Part shown: positions 23,675 through 33,542 of the stretch, one piece after another | Layout of the letters: each line of letters starts with the position of its first letter | Position numbering within the stretch: the stretch's first letter is position 1 | Origin: Nannocystis exedens | GTDB lineage: Bacteria; Myxococcota_A; Polyangia; Nannocystales; Nannocystaceae | NCBI RefSeq assembly: GCF_002343915.1 | Contig: NZ_NETK01000001.1 | Coordinates: 7,082,001 to 7,146,000 of the forward strand | DNA length: 64,000 nucleotides | Direction: 5' to 3' | Notes under the pieces: model-generated | Told to the model about the DNA's origin: nothing | Seen by the model: only the letters and a program-made list of their open reading frames with translations | The model's database searches: none | Translations under genes and position numbers: made by a program

Positions 23675-25093
23675 ATGTCCGACGCCACGACGCCTGCTCC
23701 CACCCCCAACAAGCGGTCTCCCGCCTCGATCCTGGTCGCGGTCCTCGGTTTCGCGGCGACCATCGGGGTCGGCTTTTACGCCGGGCAGTGGGTCCGCGAT
23801 CGCTTCTTCGTGCCCTCGGCCAAGCTCGAGCAGGGCGACCGCTACCGCGCCGAGCTCCGCGGCGACGAGCCGCAGCTCGGGCCCAGCGACGCGCTCGTCA
23901 CGGTGGTCGAGTACTCCGACTTCCAGTGCCCGTTCTGCGCCAAGGTCACCGACCCGCTGAAGGACGCGATGAGCGCCTACGAGGGCGACGTGCGCCTGAT
24001 CTTCAAGCACTACCCGCTGCCGGGCCACACGGCGGCGCCGCCCGCGGCGCAGGCAGCGTGGGCTGCGCATCAGCAGGGCAAGTTCTGGGAGATGCACGAC
24101 CTCCTGTTCGAGAACCAGAAGAAGCTCGACGACAAGAGCCTCGAGGGCTACGCGCAGCAGCTCGGCCTCGACGTCGCCAAGTTCAACGCCGACCGCAACA
24201 GCGACGCCGCCAAGGCCGCGGTCGACAGCGACTACGCGTCCGGCGGCAAGGCCGGCGCGACCGGCACCCCGTACTTTCTGGTCAACGGCCGCCCGTACTC
24301 GGGCTCGCTGCCGGCCAAGCAGTGGCGGGAGATCTTCGAGTACGAGCGCGAGCAGGCCCGCCAGCTCGAGAGCCAGGGCATCCCGCGCGCCGAGGTCTAC
24401 AAGGCGATGATGAAGGACGCCAAGGCCCAGCGCGGCGGCGGCGGGCCCGGCAAGGCGCCGAGCCAGCGCGACGACGGCCCCGACCCGAGCAAGACCTACC
24501 GCGTCCCGCTCGACGCCCGCCCGCAGTGGGGCCCTGACGACGCGCTCGTCACCATCGTCGAGTTCAGCGACTTCCAGTGCCCGTTCTGCAAGCGCGTCAA
24601 CGCGTCGCTGGCCGACGTCAAGCAGAACTACCCCAACGACGTCCGCATCGTGTTCCGCCAGCGCCCGCTGGCGATGCACCAGCAGGCGCGCATCGGCGCC
24701 CGGGCGATGCTGGCCGCCCACCGCCAGGGCAAGGCGTGGGAGATGCACGACCGCCTGTTCCAGAGCCCTTCGGACATGTCTGAAGAGGCAGTCAAGAACC
24801 ACGCCAAGGAGCTCGGGCTCGACGTGGCGATGTTCGAGCTCGACCTCGCCGCCGCCGAGACCGAGCAGATGGTCAAGGACGACGAGGCGGTGGCCAACCG
24901 CCTGAAGAGCGGCGGCACCCCGTCGTTCTTCATCAACGGCCGGTACCTGTCCGGGGCCCAGCCCTACGACGCGTTCAAGGCGCTGATCGAGGAGGAGAAG
25001 GCCAAGGCGCAGAAGCTGGTCGACGAGGGCACGCCGCGCAGCCAGGTCTACGAGAAGATCATGGCCGGCGCCGAGGAGAAGCCGGGCAAGTGA
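23675..25093 (+). CDS. membrane-anchored protein with two DsbA-like thioredoxin domains
   Basis: A 472-aa protein anchored by one helix (ASILVAVLGFAATIGVGFYAG, about 16-36) with the bulk outside. DsbA-like module 1 has CPFC at 85-88 and module 2 CPFC at 302-305. Both keep the TIVEFSDFQCPFC/TVVEYSDFQCPFC and FWEMHDLLF-type segments shared with the previous gene, indicating recent paralogy by duplication. ATG 23675 has GAGG at a suitable distance. Its stop overlaps the start of the TlpA-like gene. A two-unit palindrome box (24774) encodes PSDMSEEAVK in module 2. Confidence 0.88.
   Translation: MSDATTPAPTPNKRSPASILVAVLGFAATIGVGFYAGQWVRDRFFVPSAKLEQGDRYRAELRGDEPQLGPSDALVTVVEYSDFQCPFCAKVTDPLKDAMSAYEGDVRLIFKHYPLPGHTAAPPAAQAAWAAHQQGKFWEMHDLLFENQKKLDDKSLEGYAQQLGLDVAKFNADRNSDAAKAAVDSDYASGGKAGATGTPYFLVNGRPYSGSLPAKQWREIFEYEREQARQLESQGIPRAEVYKAMMKDAKAQRGGGGPGKAPSQRDDGPDPSKTYRVPLDARPQWGPDDALVTIVEFSDFQCPFCKRVNASLADVKQNYPNDVRIVFRQRPLAMHQQARIGARAMLAAHRQGKAWEMHDRLFQSPSDMSEEAVKNHAKELGLDVAMFELDLAAAETEQMVKDDEAVANRLKSGGTPSFFINGRYLSGAQPYDAFKALIEEEKAKAQKLVDEGTPRSQVYEKIMAGAEEKPGK
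24774..24795. repeat. 14-bp palindrome array, 2 units, inside a CDS
   Basis: ACATGTCT (24774) and GCAGTC (24788), 14 apart, encode the helix-start segment SDMSEEAVK of the second DsbA-like module. Confidence 0.5.
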
Positions 25094-25737
25094 CGGACCC
25101 GCGACCTCCGGCGGGCGAGCCCGCGGGCTCGAAGGTCCCTGTCCTCGAGGACAGGGAAGAAGGCCGCGGCCTGTTAGGCCCGCTCGCCTACGTGGTGTTC
25201 ATCGCCATCGGCTCGTTATGGATGTTCTGGTTCGCCGCCTCGCTCGGCCCGGCCACCAAGGCCCAGGCCGAGGCGGCCTGCCGGGCGCTCGAGCCCGAGC
25301 CGCGCAGCGGCCCCGCGCCCGAGTTCTCGCTGCAGGACCGCGCCGGCCAGACGGTCAGCCTGGCCGACCTGCGCGGCAAGTTCGTCGTCATCAACTTCTG
25401 GGCCACCTGGTGCGAGCCGTGCATCCGCGAGTGGCCGCAGCTCGACCGCCTGGCCGAGCGCCTGGCGGACCGCGACGACGTCGTGATCCTCGCGGTCAGC
25501 GTCGACCAGGACCAGAGCCAGGTCGCGCCGTTCCTCGCCCGCATGGGCCTCGAGCAGACCGGCGTGCGCGTGCTGTGGGACCCGACCGGCAAGCTGCACA
25601 ACGCCTACGGCAGCGAGAAGCTGCCCGACACCTACTTCGTCGACGCCGAGGGCCAGCTCGTCCACGCGTACATCAACGTCCGCGACTGGGGCCGCCCTGC
25701 GGCGCACCACTGCGTCGAATCGATGCTGGCGCGCTGA
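25090..25737 (+). CDS. TlpA/ResA-like membrane-anchored thioredoxin
   Basis: A 215-aa protein starting at GTG 25090, overlapping the previous stop as GTGA. One membrane helix (LAYVVFIAIGSLWMFWFAASLG, about 32-53) anchors an outward-facing thioredoxin domain: PEFSLQDRAGQTVSLADLRGKFVVINFWATWCEPC, with the CEPC active site at 108-111, and LPDTYFVDAEG with the cis-Pro. TlpA/ResA-like proteins reduce disulfides, often for cytochrome c or copper-site assembly. It probably supplies or removes electrons for the three multi-DsbA proteins upstream (inference). The cytosolic N-terminal tail encodes a perfect palindrome. Confidence 0.88.
   Translation: MTDPRPPAGEPAGSKVPVLEDREEGRGLLGPLAYVVFIAIGSLWMFWFAASLGPATKAQAEAACRALEPEPRSGPAPEFSLQDRAGQTVSLADLRGKFVVINFWATWCEPCIREWPQLDRLAERLADRDDVVILAVSVDQDQSQVAPFLARMGLEQTGVRVLWDPTGKLHNAYGSEKLPDTYFVDAEGQLVHAYINVRDWGRPAAHHCVESMLAR
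25136..25157. repeat. 22-bp perfect palindrome inside a CDS (2 palindrome units)
   Basis: TCCCTGTCCTC and its exact complement GAGGACAGGGA join without a loop. CCCTG (25137) and ACAGG (25151) are 14 apart, so it is a two-unit array. It encodes VPVLEDRE in the N-terminal tail of the TlpA-like protein. Confidence 0.8.
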
Positions 25738-25914
25738 GCCGCGAGCGGCGTCGCGCGAGTCACTCGCGCCGCGAGCACGTCGCGTCGACGCGGATCCTCG
25801 CGGCGTGCATGACTCGCGCGCCGGGGCCGTGCCAGATGTCGATGCGGAGCGCTGCAGTCGGCGGTCGTCAACGCTGCGCGCCGCGGCTCACTGCGACGCG
25901 CGTCCCGGGGACCC

Positions 25915-27456
<1,542 letters not shown>

Positions 27457-27468
27457 GGCGGCGGCGGC

Positions 27469-27474
27469 ATTATA
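27469..27474 (-). promoter_or_regulatory. -10 box TATAAT of the kinase gene
   Basis: A perfect TATAAT on the minus strand ends 12 bases before GTG 27456, giving a very short leader. No clear -35 box is visible. Confidence 0.5.
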
Positions 27475-27503
27475 GGCGGTTTGCCCGGCCGCGTGCGCGC
27501 CGG

Positions 27504-27532
27504 CTGCCAGGCGGACGCCGCCCCGTTATACT
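27504..27532 (+). promoter_or_regulatory. predicted promoter of the lipoprotein gene at 27623
   Basis: CTGCCA (27504-27509), 17 bases, TATACT (27527-27532). A leader of about 85 bases would follow. It is divergent from the kinase promoter, about 55 bases away. Confidence 0.5.
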
Positions 27533-27620
27533 GCCCGGCGGGGCTCTCGCCCTGGAATCCGGCCCCCGCGGCGGTGTCCCAGCCGCGCCCTGGTCGCCCT
27601 GGTCGCCCCTCGCGGAGGTC

Positions 27621-27642
27621 ATATGTCCGAAAGTACAGCTCG
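27621..27642. repeat. 14-bp palindrome array, 2 units, on a start codon
   Basis: ATATGTCC (27621) contains the ATG at 27623; ACAGCTC (27635) follows 14 bases later. The product is MSESTAR at the start of the lipoprotein signal. Confidence 0.5.
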
Positions 27643-28336
27643 GAGCGTAGCCCTGGTCCTCGCCGTCCTCGCGGTCGCGTGCGGCAAGCCGGTCGACCCG
27701 TCCGGCGACGAGGACGCCACCTTCACCAAGGCGTCGATGGCCGGCGCGCCGGCGCCGACCGGCGAGGACCGCCCGCTGTCCGCCGACCTCGCGGTCGAGC
27801 CGGTGTCGATGCTCGTGACCTTCAACCGGCTGAAGACGGCCGACAAGCTGCAAGAGGCGCTGAACAAGAAGCCGGGCCAGTTCAGCCACATCGACCTCGA
27901 CAAGGACACCACCCCCGACCCGCTGACGGTCGCCGACCGGGCGACGAAGGACGGGCACGCGTTCGAGATCCGCGTGCGCCCCACGACCGGCGAGTTCGTG
28001 GTGGCGACGATGCTGTTCGATCAGGAGTGGAGCTACCTCGGGCATTACGACGGCGTCATGGGCGGCGCGGCCTCGACGACGGCGCGCCCGCTGCCCGCCG
28101 CGCCGCTGGCAGGCGCGGCCCCGCCAGCGCCCGTGGTGGTCGCCACGCCGCCGGCGGTGGTGCCGTCAGCCGCTCCGACGCAGGCCGCGGCCGCGGTCGC
28201 GCCGACGGGGGCGCCGGCCCCGGGCGCCCCCGCGCTCGCCCAGCCGCCCGCGCCCGCGCCGGGGGTCGCCGGGGCGGTCCAGGCGGTCCCGCCCGGCAGC
28301 GCGCAGCCGGCCGGCGCGGCGCCGACCAAGCCGTGA
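27623..28336 (+). CDS. hypothetical lipoprotein with Ala/Pro-rich tail
   Basis: A 237-aa exported protein. The signal VALVLAVLAVACGK has a lipobox ending at about Cys20. Residues about 45-150 form a small domain (LVTFNRLKTADKLQEALNKKPGQFSHIDLDKDTTPDPLTV, then TGEFVVATMLFDQEWSYLG) that I do not recognise. The last 85 residues are Ala/Pro/Val low complexity, probably spanning the periplasm or peptidoglycan. CGGAGG lies 5 bases before ATG 27623. Two palindrome units, ATATG (27621) and ACAGC (27635), surround the start codon. Confidence 0.7.
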   Translation: MSESTARSVALVLAVLAVACGKPVDPSGDEDATFTKASMAGAPAPTGEDRPLSADLAVEPVSMLVTFNRLKTADKLQEALNKKPGQFSHIDLDKDTTPDPLTVADRATKDGHAFEIRVRPTTGEFVVATMLFDQEWSYLGHYDGVMGGAASTTARPLPAAPLAGAAPPAPVVVATPPAVVPSAAPTQAAAAVAPTGAPAPGAPALAQPPAPAPGVAGAVQAVPPGSAQPAGAAPTKP

Positions 28337-28374
28337 GAGCCGCGCGCTGTCGAGGCGCTCTGCTGATTTCAAAG

Positions 28375-28450
28375 ACATGCCCCGAGGAGCATGCCCGGAT
28401 GGGCATGTACTTGGCGACATGCCCGATCGACCATGTCCTGCACTTCAGCC
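28375..28450. repeat. 14-bp palindrome array, 6 units; clearest in the window
   Basis: Cores ACATGCCC (28375), GCATGCCC (28389), GCATGTAC (28403), ACATGCCC (28417), CCATGTCC (28431) and TCAGCC (28445) are exactly 14 apart. Five of six keep CATG. The four-base spacers differ, so it is not a simple recent duplication. It fills the gap between two convergent genes, and the last unit includes the DUF2330 stop codon (28445-28447). Confidence 0.92.
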
Positions 28451-30211
28451 GCGCCGGCGCCGGCGCAGCGCCAGCAGGCCGAGGCCGGCGACGCCGAGCA
28501 GGCCGGCGCCGCTGCGCGGCTGGTCGCTGGTGCAGCCGCAGCCCGAGTCGTCGTCGCCGGTGCTGCCGGCGGTGCCGGTCGCGGCGTCGCTGCGCGGCCA
28601 GCCGTGCGACTTGTTCCACTCCTCGATCTTGGTGTTGATCGCGGCGGTGTTGTTGACGAGGTGCATCGGCTTGCCCTTGAGGGCGACCTGGCTGATCTCC
28701 TCGGCCCACCACATCTCGCCGATGAAGTCGGGCCAGGGGCCGCCGCCAGGGACGAAGATCTCGCGGCCGTCGGGCAGGGTGACGACGCTGTTGCCGTCGC
28801 ACAGGTTGTAGTTGCCGGCGACGCGGACGTTGTCGACGTCTTCGAGGTCGGGGTTGATGTGGAAGGTCGGGTCCGCGATCATCTCGTTGGGCGAGATGAC
28901 GGTGTACATGCGGGTGAGGTAGGGGTAGGTGTCGAGCAGGTCCTGCGCGTGCAGGCCCGGGGCGATGATGCGGTCGACCAGGGCGGTGGCGAAGGCGCTG
29001 CCGTCGCCCCACTTCATGACGTCGATCTGGTCGACGTAGGCGGCGAGGTTGCCGTAGAACTCCTCGGGCGCGAGGCCGTCGGGCACCGGCAGGTACTCGG
29101 TGAGCAGGCCCTCGATCAGCGGGTGGTTGTAGAAGCAGAAGCCCGGCTCGAAGCAGTTCGTCAGGCCCTGGTCGTTCAGTCGGTTGATGACCTGCTCGGG
29201 CGCGAGCCCGACGAACGGCGCCTCGTTCCAGCCCGGGTTGTAGACGTTGAAGGTGAACGGCGCGGTGATGCTGGTGGCGCCGGCGTACTCGGTGACGAAG
29301 GCGAGGCCGTCGGCCTCGAGCTCGTCGACCGCCTTGGTGATCACGTCCTTGTAGTTGGCGGCGAAGTTGAACCAGTCGATCTTGAGCGGGTTGACGAGGA
29401 CGTGGCGGTAGTTGGTCGGCGCGGCGCGGCCGTTGGCCAGCAGGAACACGCGGATGTCCATGTCCTGGACCGACGAGAAGCGGGTCAGCCGCAGCGGGAA
29501 GCAGTTCTCGTCCGAGGGGTAGCGCAGCACGATCGGGTGGACGTCGCCCTCGTCGGCCCCGCCGGCCAGCTTGAGCGCGACGATCACCTGGCCCTCGTCG
29601 AGGTACTGCTGGAAGGTGTCGTCGGCGCCGTCGATCCACAGGAAGTCGTTGTCGATCAGCCACTGCTTGATCGGCGCGACCGTCTTGTCCTGCAGGACGA
29701 CGATCTCGAACGCGCCGGCGGTGGTCTTGAGCAGCACCGGGTCGTCGCCGCCCGTGGCCCCGGTGGTGGCCGCTTCGCCGGTGCCGCTGTCGAAGCCGCC
29801 GTCGGTGCCGCCGTTCGGCGCGGTGAGGCCGCCGGAGAGGCCCTGGTCGCCGCACTGCTCGAAGCTCTGGTTGAGGCCGTACTGCGGCACGGAGGCCTGC
29901 AGGAGCGCGTCGAACAGCGGCTGCGAGCCGACCTCGAACTCGGGGATCTGGGCGATCGGGATCAGCCACGCGAACTTCTGCGCGTTGGTGTTGGGATCGA
30001 TGCTGATCTGGATGTGGACCTCGACCTCGCCGGGGTTGAGGACGAACAGCACGTTCTCGCCGTCCTGATTGACCGGCATCGGCCCGGGCACGCCCCCGTC
30101 GCAGCCGTTGACGCCGCAGGCCTCGGCGGGCCGTGACTGCGTGAGGGTGAAGGCCGCACAGGCCGCGGCCGCCAGGATCGAGGCGCGCTTCCACATAAGC
30201 TTAGTCGACAT
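28445..30211 (-). CDS. DUF2330 secreted MYXO-CTERM protein
   Basis: A 588-aa exported protein. ATG 30211 begins a signal peptide (ASILAAAACAAFTLTQSRPAEACG) with CGVNGC at the mature N-terminus. The DUF2330 region includes ENVLFVLNPGEVEVHIQISI, KFAWLIPIAQIPEFEVGSQ and LRYPSDENCFPLRLTRFSS. The C-terminus has STGDDDSGCGC, a hydrophobic segment (AGLLGVAGLGLLAL) and RRRRR, the MYXO-CTERM pattern, so surface attachment is predicted. DUF2330 proteins are common in Myxococcota, with unknown role. It is separated from the downstream end of the TPR kinase by a gap with a 3-unit palindrome array. Confidence 0.88.
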   Translation of the reverse strand: MSTKLMWKRASILAAAACAAFTLTQSRPAEACGVNGCDGGVPGPMPVNQDGENVLFVLNPGEVEVHIQISIDPNTNAQKFAWLIPIAQIPEFEVGSQPLFDALLQASVPQYGLNQSFEQCGDQGLSGGLTAPNGGTDGGFDSGTGEAATTGATGGDDPVLLKTTAGAFEIVVLQDKTVAPIKQWLIDNDFLWIDGADDTFQQYLDEGQVIVALKLAGGADEGDVHPIVLRYPSDENCFPLRLTRFSSVQDMDIRVFLLANGRAAPTNYRHVLVNPLKIDWFNFAANYKDVITKAVDELEADGLAFVTEYAGATSITAPFTFNVYNPGWNEAPFVGLAPEQVINRLNDQGLTNCFEPGFCFYNHPLIEGLLTEYLPVPDGLAPEEFYGNLAAYVDQIDVMKWGDGSAFATALVDRIIAPGLHAQDLLDTYPYLTRMYTVISPNEMIADPTFHINPDLEDVDNVRVAGNYNLCDGNSVVTLPDGREIFVPGGGPWPDFIGEMWWAEEISQVALKGKPMHLVNNTAAINTKIEEWNKSHGWPRSDAATGTAGSTGDDDSGCGCTSDQPRSGAGLLGVAGLGLLALRRRRRG

Positions 30212-30305
30212 CGCAGGTCTCCAGGGCGGCAGGATCGCACAGGTCGCGGCGACCCGCCAGAACCCCGCGGGTCCGGCTCCAGGGCCGCCGCGGGCGGCGG
30301 CGAGT

Positions 30306-30341
30306 ACATGGCTTTCGGGACATGTCGAAGGGGACATGTCG
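30306..30341. repeat. 14-bp palindrome array, 3 units, intergenic
   Basis: ACATGGCT (30306), ACATGTCG (30320) and ACATGTCG (30334) are exactly 14 apart, between the TPR kinase stop and the DUF2330 start, both minus strand. Confidence 0.88.
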
Positions 30342-30392
30342 CCGGCGGGCCTCGCCCCCGCGTCGGCGCCGGAGCGGCGTTCGGCGGGGGCT

Positions 30393-33300
30393 TCAGCGCG
30401 GGCGCTGGCCGGCGAGCAGGCGCTCGGCGTCGGCGCGCAGCGGGTCGTCGGGCGCGAGGGAGGCCGCCGCGGGGGCGGCGAGGGCCCGCACGCGCTCGCG
30501 GTCGCCGCGGGCGGCGAGGGCCCCGGCGAGGGCGAGGCGCAGCGAGGTGACGTCGCGGGCGGAGATCTTCGCGGCCTCGGCGTCGCGCACGGCGGCCTCG
30601 AGCGTGGCGACGGCGCGGTCGAGCCGGCGGGCCCGCAGCAGGCACGAGCCGAGCTGTCCGCGGGCCATGATCGCGGCGACGCTGTCCGCCCCCTCGCTCG
30701 CGCCCAGCTTGTCGGCGCCGTCCTGGACCCGCCGGAGCCCCTCGTCGACCTGGTCGGCGGCGATCAGCGCCTCGCCGAACGCGAGGTCGAGGGTGGCGAG
30801 GTCGGGGTAGTCGGCGCCGAACTTGTCGACCAGCAGCGCGCGGGCCCGGGTGAACGCGGCCAGGGCCTCCTGGTGGCGGCCGAGCGCCGACAGCGACATG
30901 CCGGCGGCGCTGAAGGTGATCGCGACGAACTCGTGGTCCGGCCCGAGCGTGCGCAAGAACACCTCGCGGGCCCGCTCGAGCTCGGCCAGGGCCTGGTCGT
31001 GCTCGCCGCGGTCCGCGAGCACCTCGGCGAGGTTGACCCGCTTGATGGCGACGTCGGCGTGGTCCTCGCCGAGCAAGGCGCTGTCGATCGCCAGGGCCTC
31101 GCGCGCGCGCGCGTGGGCGAGGTCGAGGGCGCCGCGCTGCAGCAGCAGCGAGACCATGTTGTTGAGGATCCGCGCGACCGTGGTGCTGCGGTCGCCGTGG
31201 CGGGCGCGGGCGCGGGCGAGCAGATCCTCGTAGCGCGCGAGCGCCTCGTCCTCGCGGCCGAGCCGCTCGAGCACCGACGCGATCTGCTCGTCGGTCATCA
31301 TCGTCCCCGGGTGGTCGGGCCCGTACTCGGCCAGCTTGATCGCCCGCGCCTTCTCGAACTCGGCCAGCGCGCGCTCGAGGTGACCTTGCTTTTCGGCCAG
31401 GTTGGCCAGCGTGTAGTAGACGTTCGAGATCAGCGGGTGGCCGACCCCGAGCAGGCGCTCGAAGTCGGCGAGCACGGCGTGCAGGGTGCTCTCGGCCAGC
31501 TCGCCGCCGTCGGTCTCGACCAGGTGCGTGGCCCGGTTGAAGCGGACCCGCAGGCGCTGGATCTCGCTGACGTCGGGCGAGTCGAGCAGCGCGAGCGCGG
31601 CGTCGTAGTGGGCGGTCGCCTTGTCGCTCATCGACTGGCGCTGGTAGGCGTGGGCGACCGTGCTGTGGAACAGCACCGCCAGGCGCGGGGTCTCGCGCGC
31701 GCGGGCCAGCGCGACCTCGGCGGTGCGGATCAGCGTGGCCATCACCTCGGCCGAGGCGCCGCGGACGCTGTGCTGCCAGATCGCGGCCAGCCAGGCGTCG
31801 ACCAGCAGGTCGTCGCGGCCGGCGACGGCGGCGGCGGTGGTGGCCTCGGCGAGGTGGGCCGCGGCGTTCTCGTGCTGGCCGAGCTCCATCTCGAGGCGGG
31901 ACACGAGCAGCGCCGTCTCGGCCAGCGCCGGCGCGAAGCCGACGGCGGCCGCGGCGGCGCGGCTGGCCTCGGCGACCACCAGCGCCTCCTTGTCGCGGCC
32001 GGCGGCGCGCATCGCCACCGCGCTGGTGCGGTCCTGCTCGGCGGCGGCGAGGCGGGCGCGGGCGTCGGGGTCGGTCGGCGGCGGGACGGCGGCGCCGAGC
32101 CGCTCGCGGTCGGAGCACGGCGCCAGCGGCTCGAGGTTGTCGATGAGGTCGAGGGCGCGCTGCGACGCGTCCGGGTCGAGCGTGAGCAGCTGGTCGACCA
32201 CGGCGCCGAGGCCGGCGAGCCGGCGGTCGAGGCAAGCCGCGCGCAGGTCGAGCATCGACTCGCTCTGGTCGCCGACGACGCGGGTCGCCTCGCAGTTGTC
32301 GACGGCGACGCGCGCCCACGCCTCGGCGTAGTCGGTGAGCGCCGCGTCGACGCTGGCGGCCAGCGCGGCCGCGTAGGGCTTGCCGGACGCCTGCAGCGCC
32401 GCGTGGACTTGGGCGCGCCGTTCGGCGTCGGCGACCCCGACCAGGCGCTCGGGGATCGCGGCGCACGGCTCCTCGCCGCCGAGCGACAGCGCGGCGATGC
32501 CGAACCCGCCGGCCAGCGCCGCGGCGATGCCGAGCGCGACGGTGGCGCGTCGCACCTGCCGCGGCCGCACCGTCCGCTCGAGCGCGTGCAGCAGCGTCGG
32601 CATGTCGGGCCAGCGGCGCGCCGGGTCGAGCGAGAGGCCGCGCCGCAGGATGGTGAACAACGCCGCCGGCGCCTCGACGTCGCGCGGGGGCGGGCGGATC
32701 TGGCCGCTGCGGATCGTCTGCAGCAGCGCGTAGGGGGTGCGCCCGGCGAACGGCCGCACGCCGGCGAGGCTCTCGTAGAGCGCGACGCAGAAGCTGAACT
32801 GGTCGCTCGCCGCGGTCGCCGGTCGGCCCTCGAACTGCTCCGGCGGCATGTAGGCCGGGGTGCCGAGCATGGTCCCGCTGCGCGTCAGCTCGACGTCGAA
32901 CGAGCCGCGGGCGACGATCGAGGCGGCGGCGTCGACGACCTCGCTGTCGATGCGCGCGAGCCCGAAGTCGAGCACGCGCGCGCGCCCGCGGGCGTCGACG
33001 AGCACGTTGCTCGGCTTGAAGTCGCGGTGGACCAGCCCGACCTCGTGGGCGGCGGCCAGGCCCCGACCTGCCTGAAGGAACACGTCGAGGCGGGCCCGCC
33101 AGTCGGGCCGCGGGCCCTCGGCCGGGCGGCACCATTGGTCGAGGGTGACGCCGTCGACCATCTCCATGGCGACGAACAGCAGGCCGTCGCTCTCGCCGAC
33201 CTCGTGGACGACGACCACGTTGGGGTGGGCGATCCGGGCCATCGCCTGGGCCTCGCGCGCCAGCCGGCGCAGCGCGTGCGGGTCGGCCGTGGCCCCGCGC

Positions 33301-33542
33301 AGCAGGACCTTGATCGCGACCTTGCGCGCCAGCGCGTCGTCGCGGGCCGCGTAGACCACCCCCATCGCCCCGCTGCCGAGCCGCTCGATCAGGCGGTAGC
33401 GGCCGAGCCGCTCGGGCATGCTGCCGATCAGCCGCCGCGCCTCGCTCTCGGCCGGCGACGAGGACGCGGTCTGCTCGTCGACGTCGCCGGCGAGCGTGGC
33501 CGCGATCGCGGCCGGCCTCTGGCTGTCGGAAGTCTCGTTCAT
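30393..33542 (-). CDS. Ser/Thr protein kinase with C-terminal TPR array
   Basis: A 1049-aa kinase. The Gly loop is LIERLGSGAMGVVY (about 55-68), with VAIKVLL, HRDFKPSN and DFGLARI; Phe replaces the usual Leu in HRDLK, as in many myxobacterial kinases. A membrane helix (ATVALGIAAALAGGFGIAALSL) follows the kinase at about 325-346. The rest is a helical repeat of TPR type, with many paired A-helices of the form LARARETPRLAVLFHSTVAHAYQ, about 650 residues. This architecture is typical of Myxococcota. ATG 33542 is preceded by GGAGGT and overlaps the rhomboid stop as ATGA, so translation is coupled. Confidence 0.92.
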   Translation of the reverse strand: MNETSDSQRPAAIAATLAGDVDEQTASSSPAESEARRLIGSMPERLGRYRLIERLGSGAMGVVYAARDDALARKVAIKVLLRGATADPHALRRLAREAQAMARIAHPNVVVVHEVGESDGLLFVAMEMVDGVTLDQWCRPAEGPRPDWRARLDVFLQAGRGLAAAHEVGLVHRDFKPSNVLVDARGRARVLDFGLARIDSEVVDAAASIVARGSFDVELTRSGTMLGTPAYMPPEQFEGRPATAASDQFSFCVALYESLAGVRPFAGRTPYALLQTIRSGQIRPPPRDVEAPAALFTILRRGLSLDPARRWPDMPTLLHALERTVRPRQVRRATVALGIAAALAGGFGIAALSLGGEEPCAAIPERLVGVADAERRAQVHAALQASGKPYAAALAASVDAALTDYAEAWARVAVDNCEATRVVGDQSESMLDLRAACLDRRLAGLGAVVDQLLTLDPDASQRALDLIDNLEPLAPCSDRERLGAAVPPPTDPDARARLAAAEQDRTSAVAMRAAGRDKEALVVAEASRAAAAAVGFAPALAETALLVSRLEMELGQHENAAAHLAEATTAAAVAGRDDLLVDAWLAAIWQHSVRGASAEVMATLIRTAEVALARARETPRLAVLFHSTVAHAYQRQSMSDKATAHYDAALALLDSPDVSEIQRLRVRFNRATHLVETDGGELAESTLHAVLADFERLLGVGHPLISNVYYTLANLAEKQGHLERALAEFEKARAIKLAEYGPDHPGTMMTDEQIASVLERLGREDEALARYEDLLARARARHGDRSTTVARILNNMVSLLLQRGALDLAHARAREALAIDSALLGEDHADVAIKRVNLAEVLADRGEHDQALAELERAREVFLRTLGPDHEFVAITFSAAGMSLSALGRHQEALAAFTRARALLVDKFGADYPDLATLDLAFGEALIAADQVDEGLRRVQDGADKLGASEGADSVAAIMARGQLGSCLLRARRLDRAVATLEAAVRDAEAAKISARDVTSLRLALAGALAARGDRERVRALAAPAAASLAPDDPLRADAERLLAGQRPR

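Noticed and set aside
28375..28450. CRISPR array
   Set aside because: Repeat units are 10 bp with 4-bp spacers; CRISPR repeats are about 24-40 bp with spacers of similar length, and no cas gene is present.
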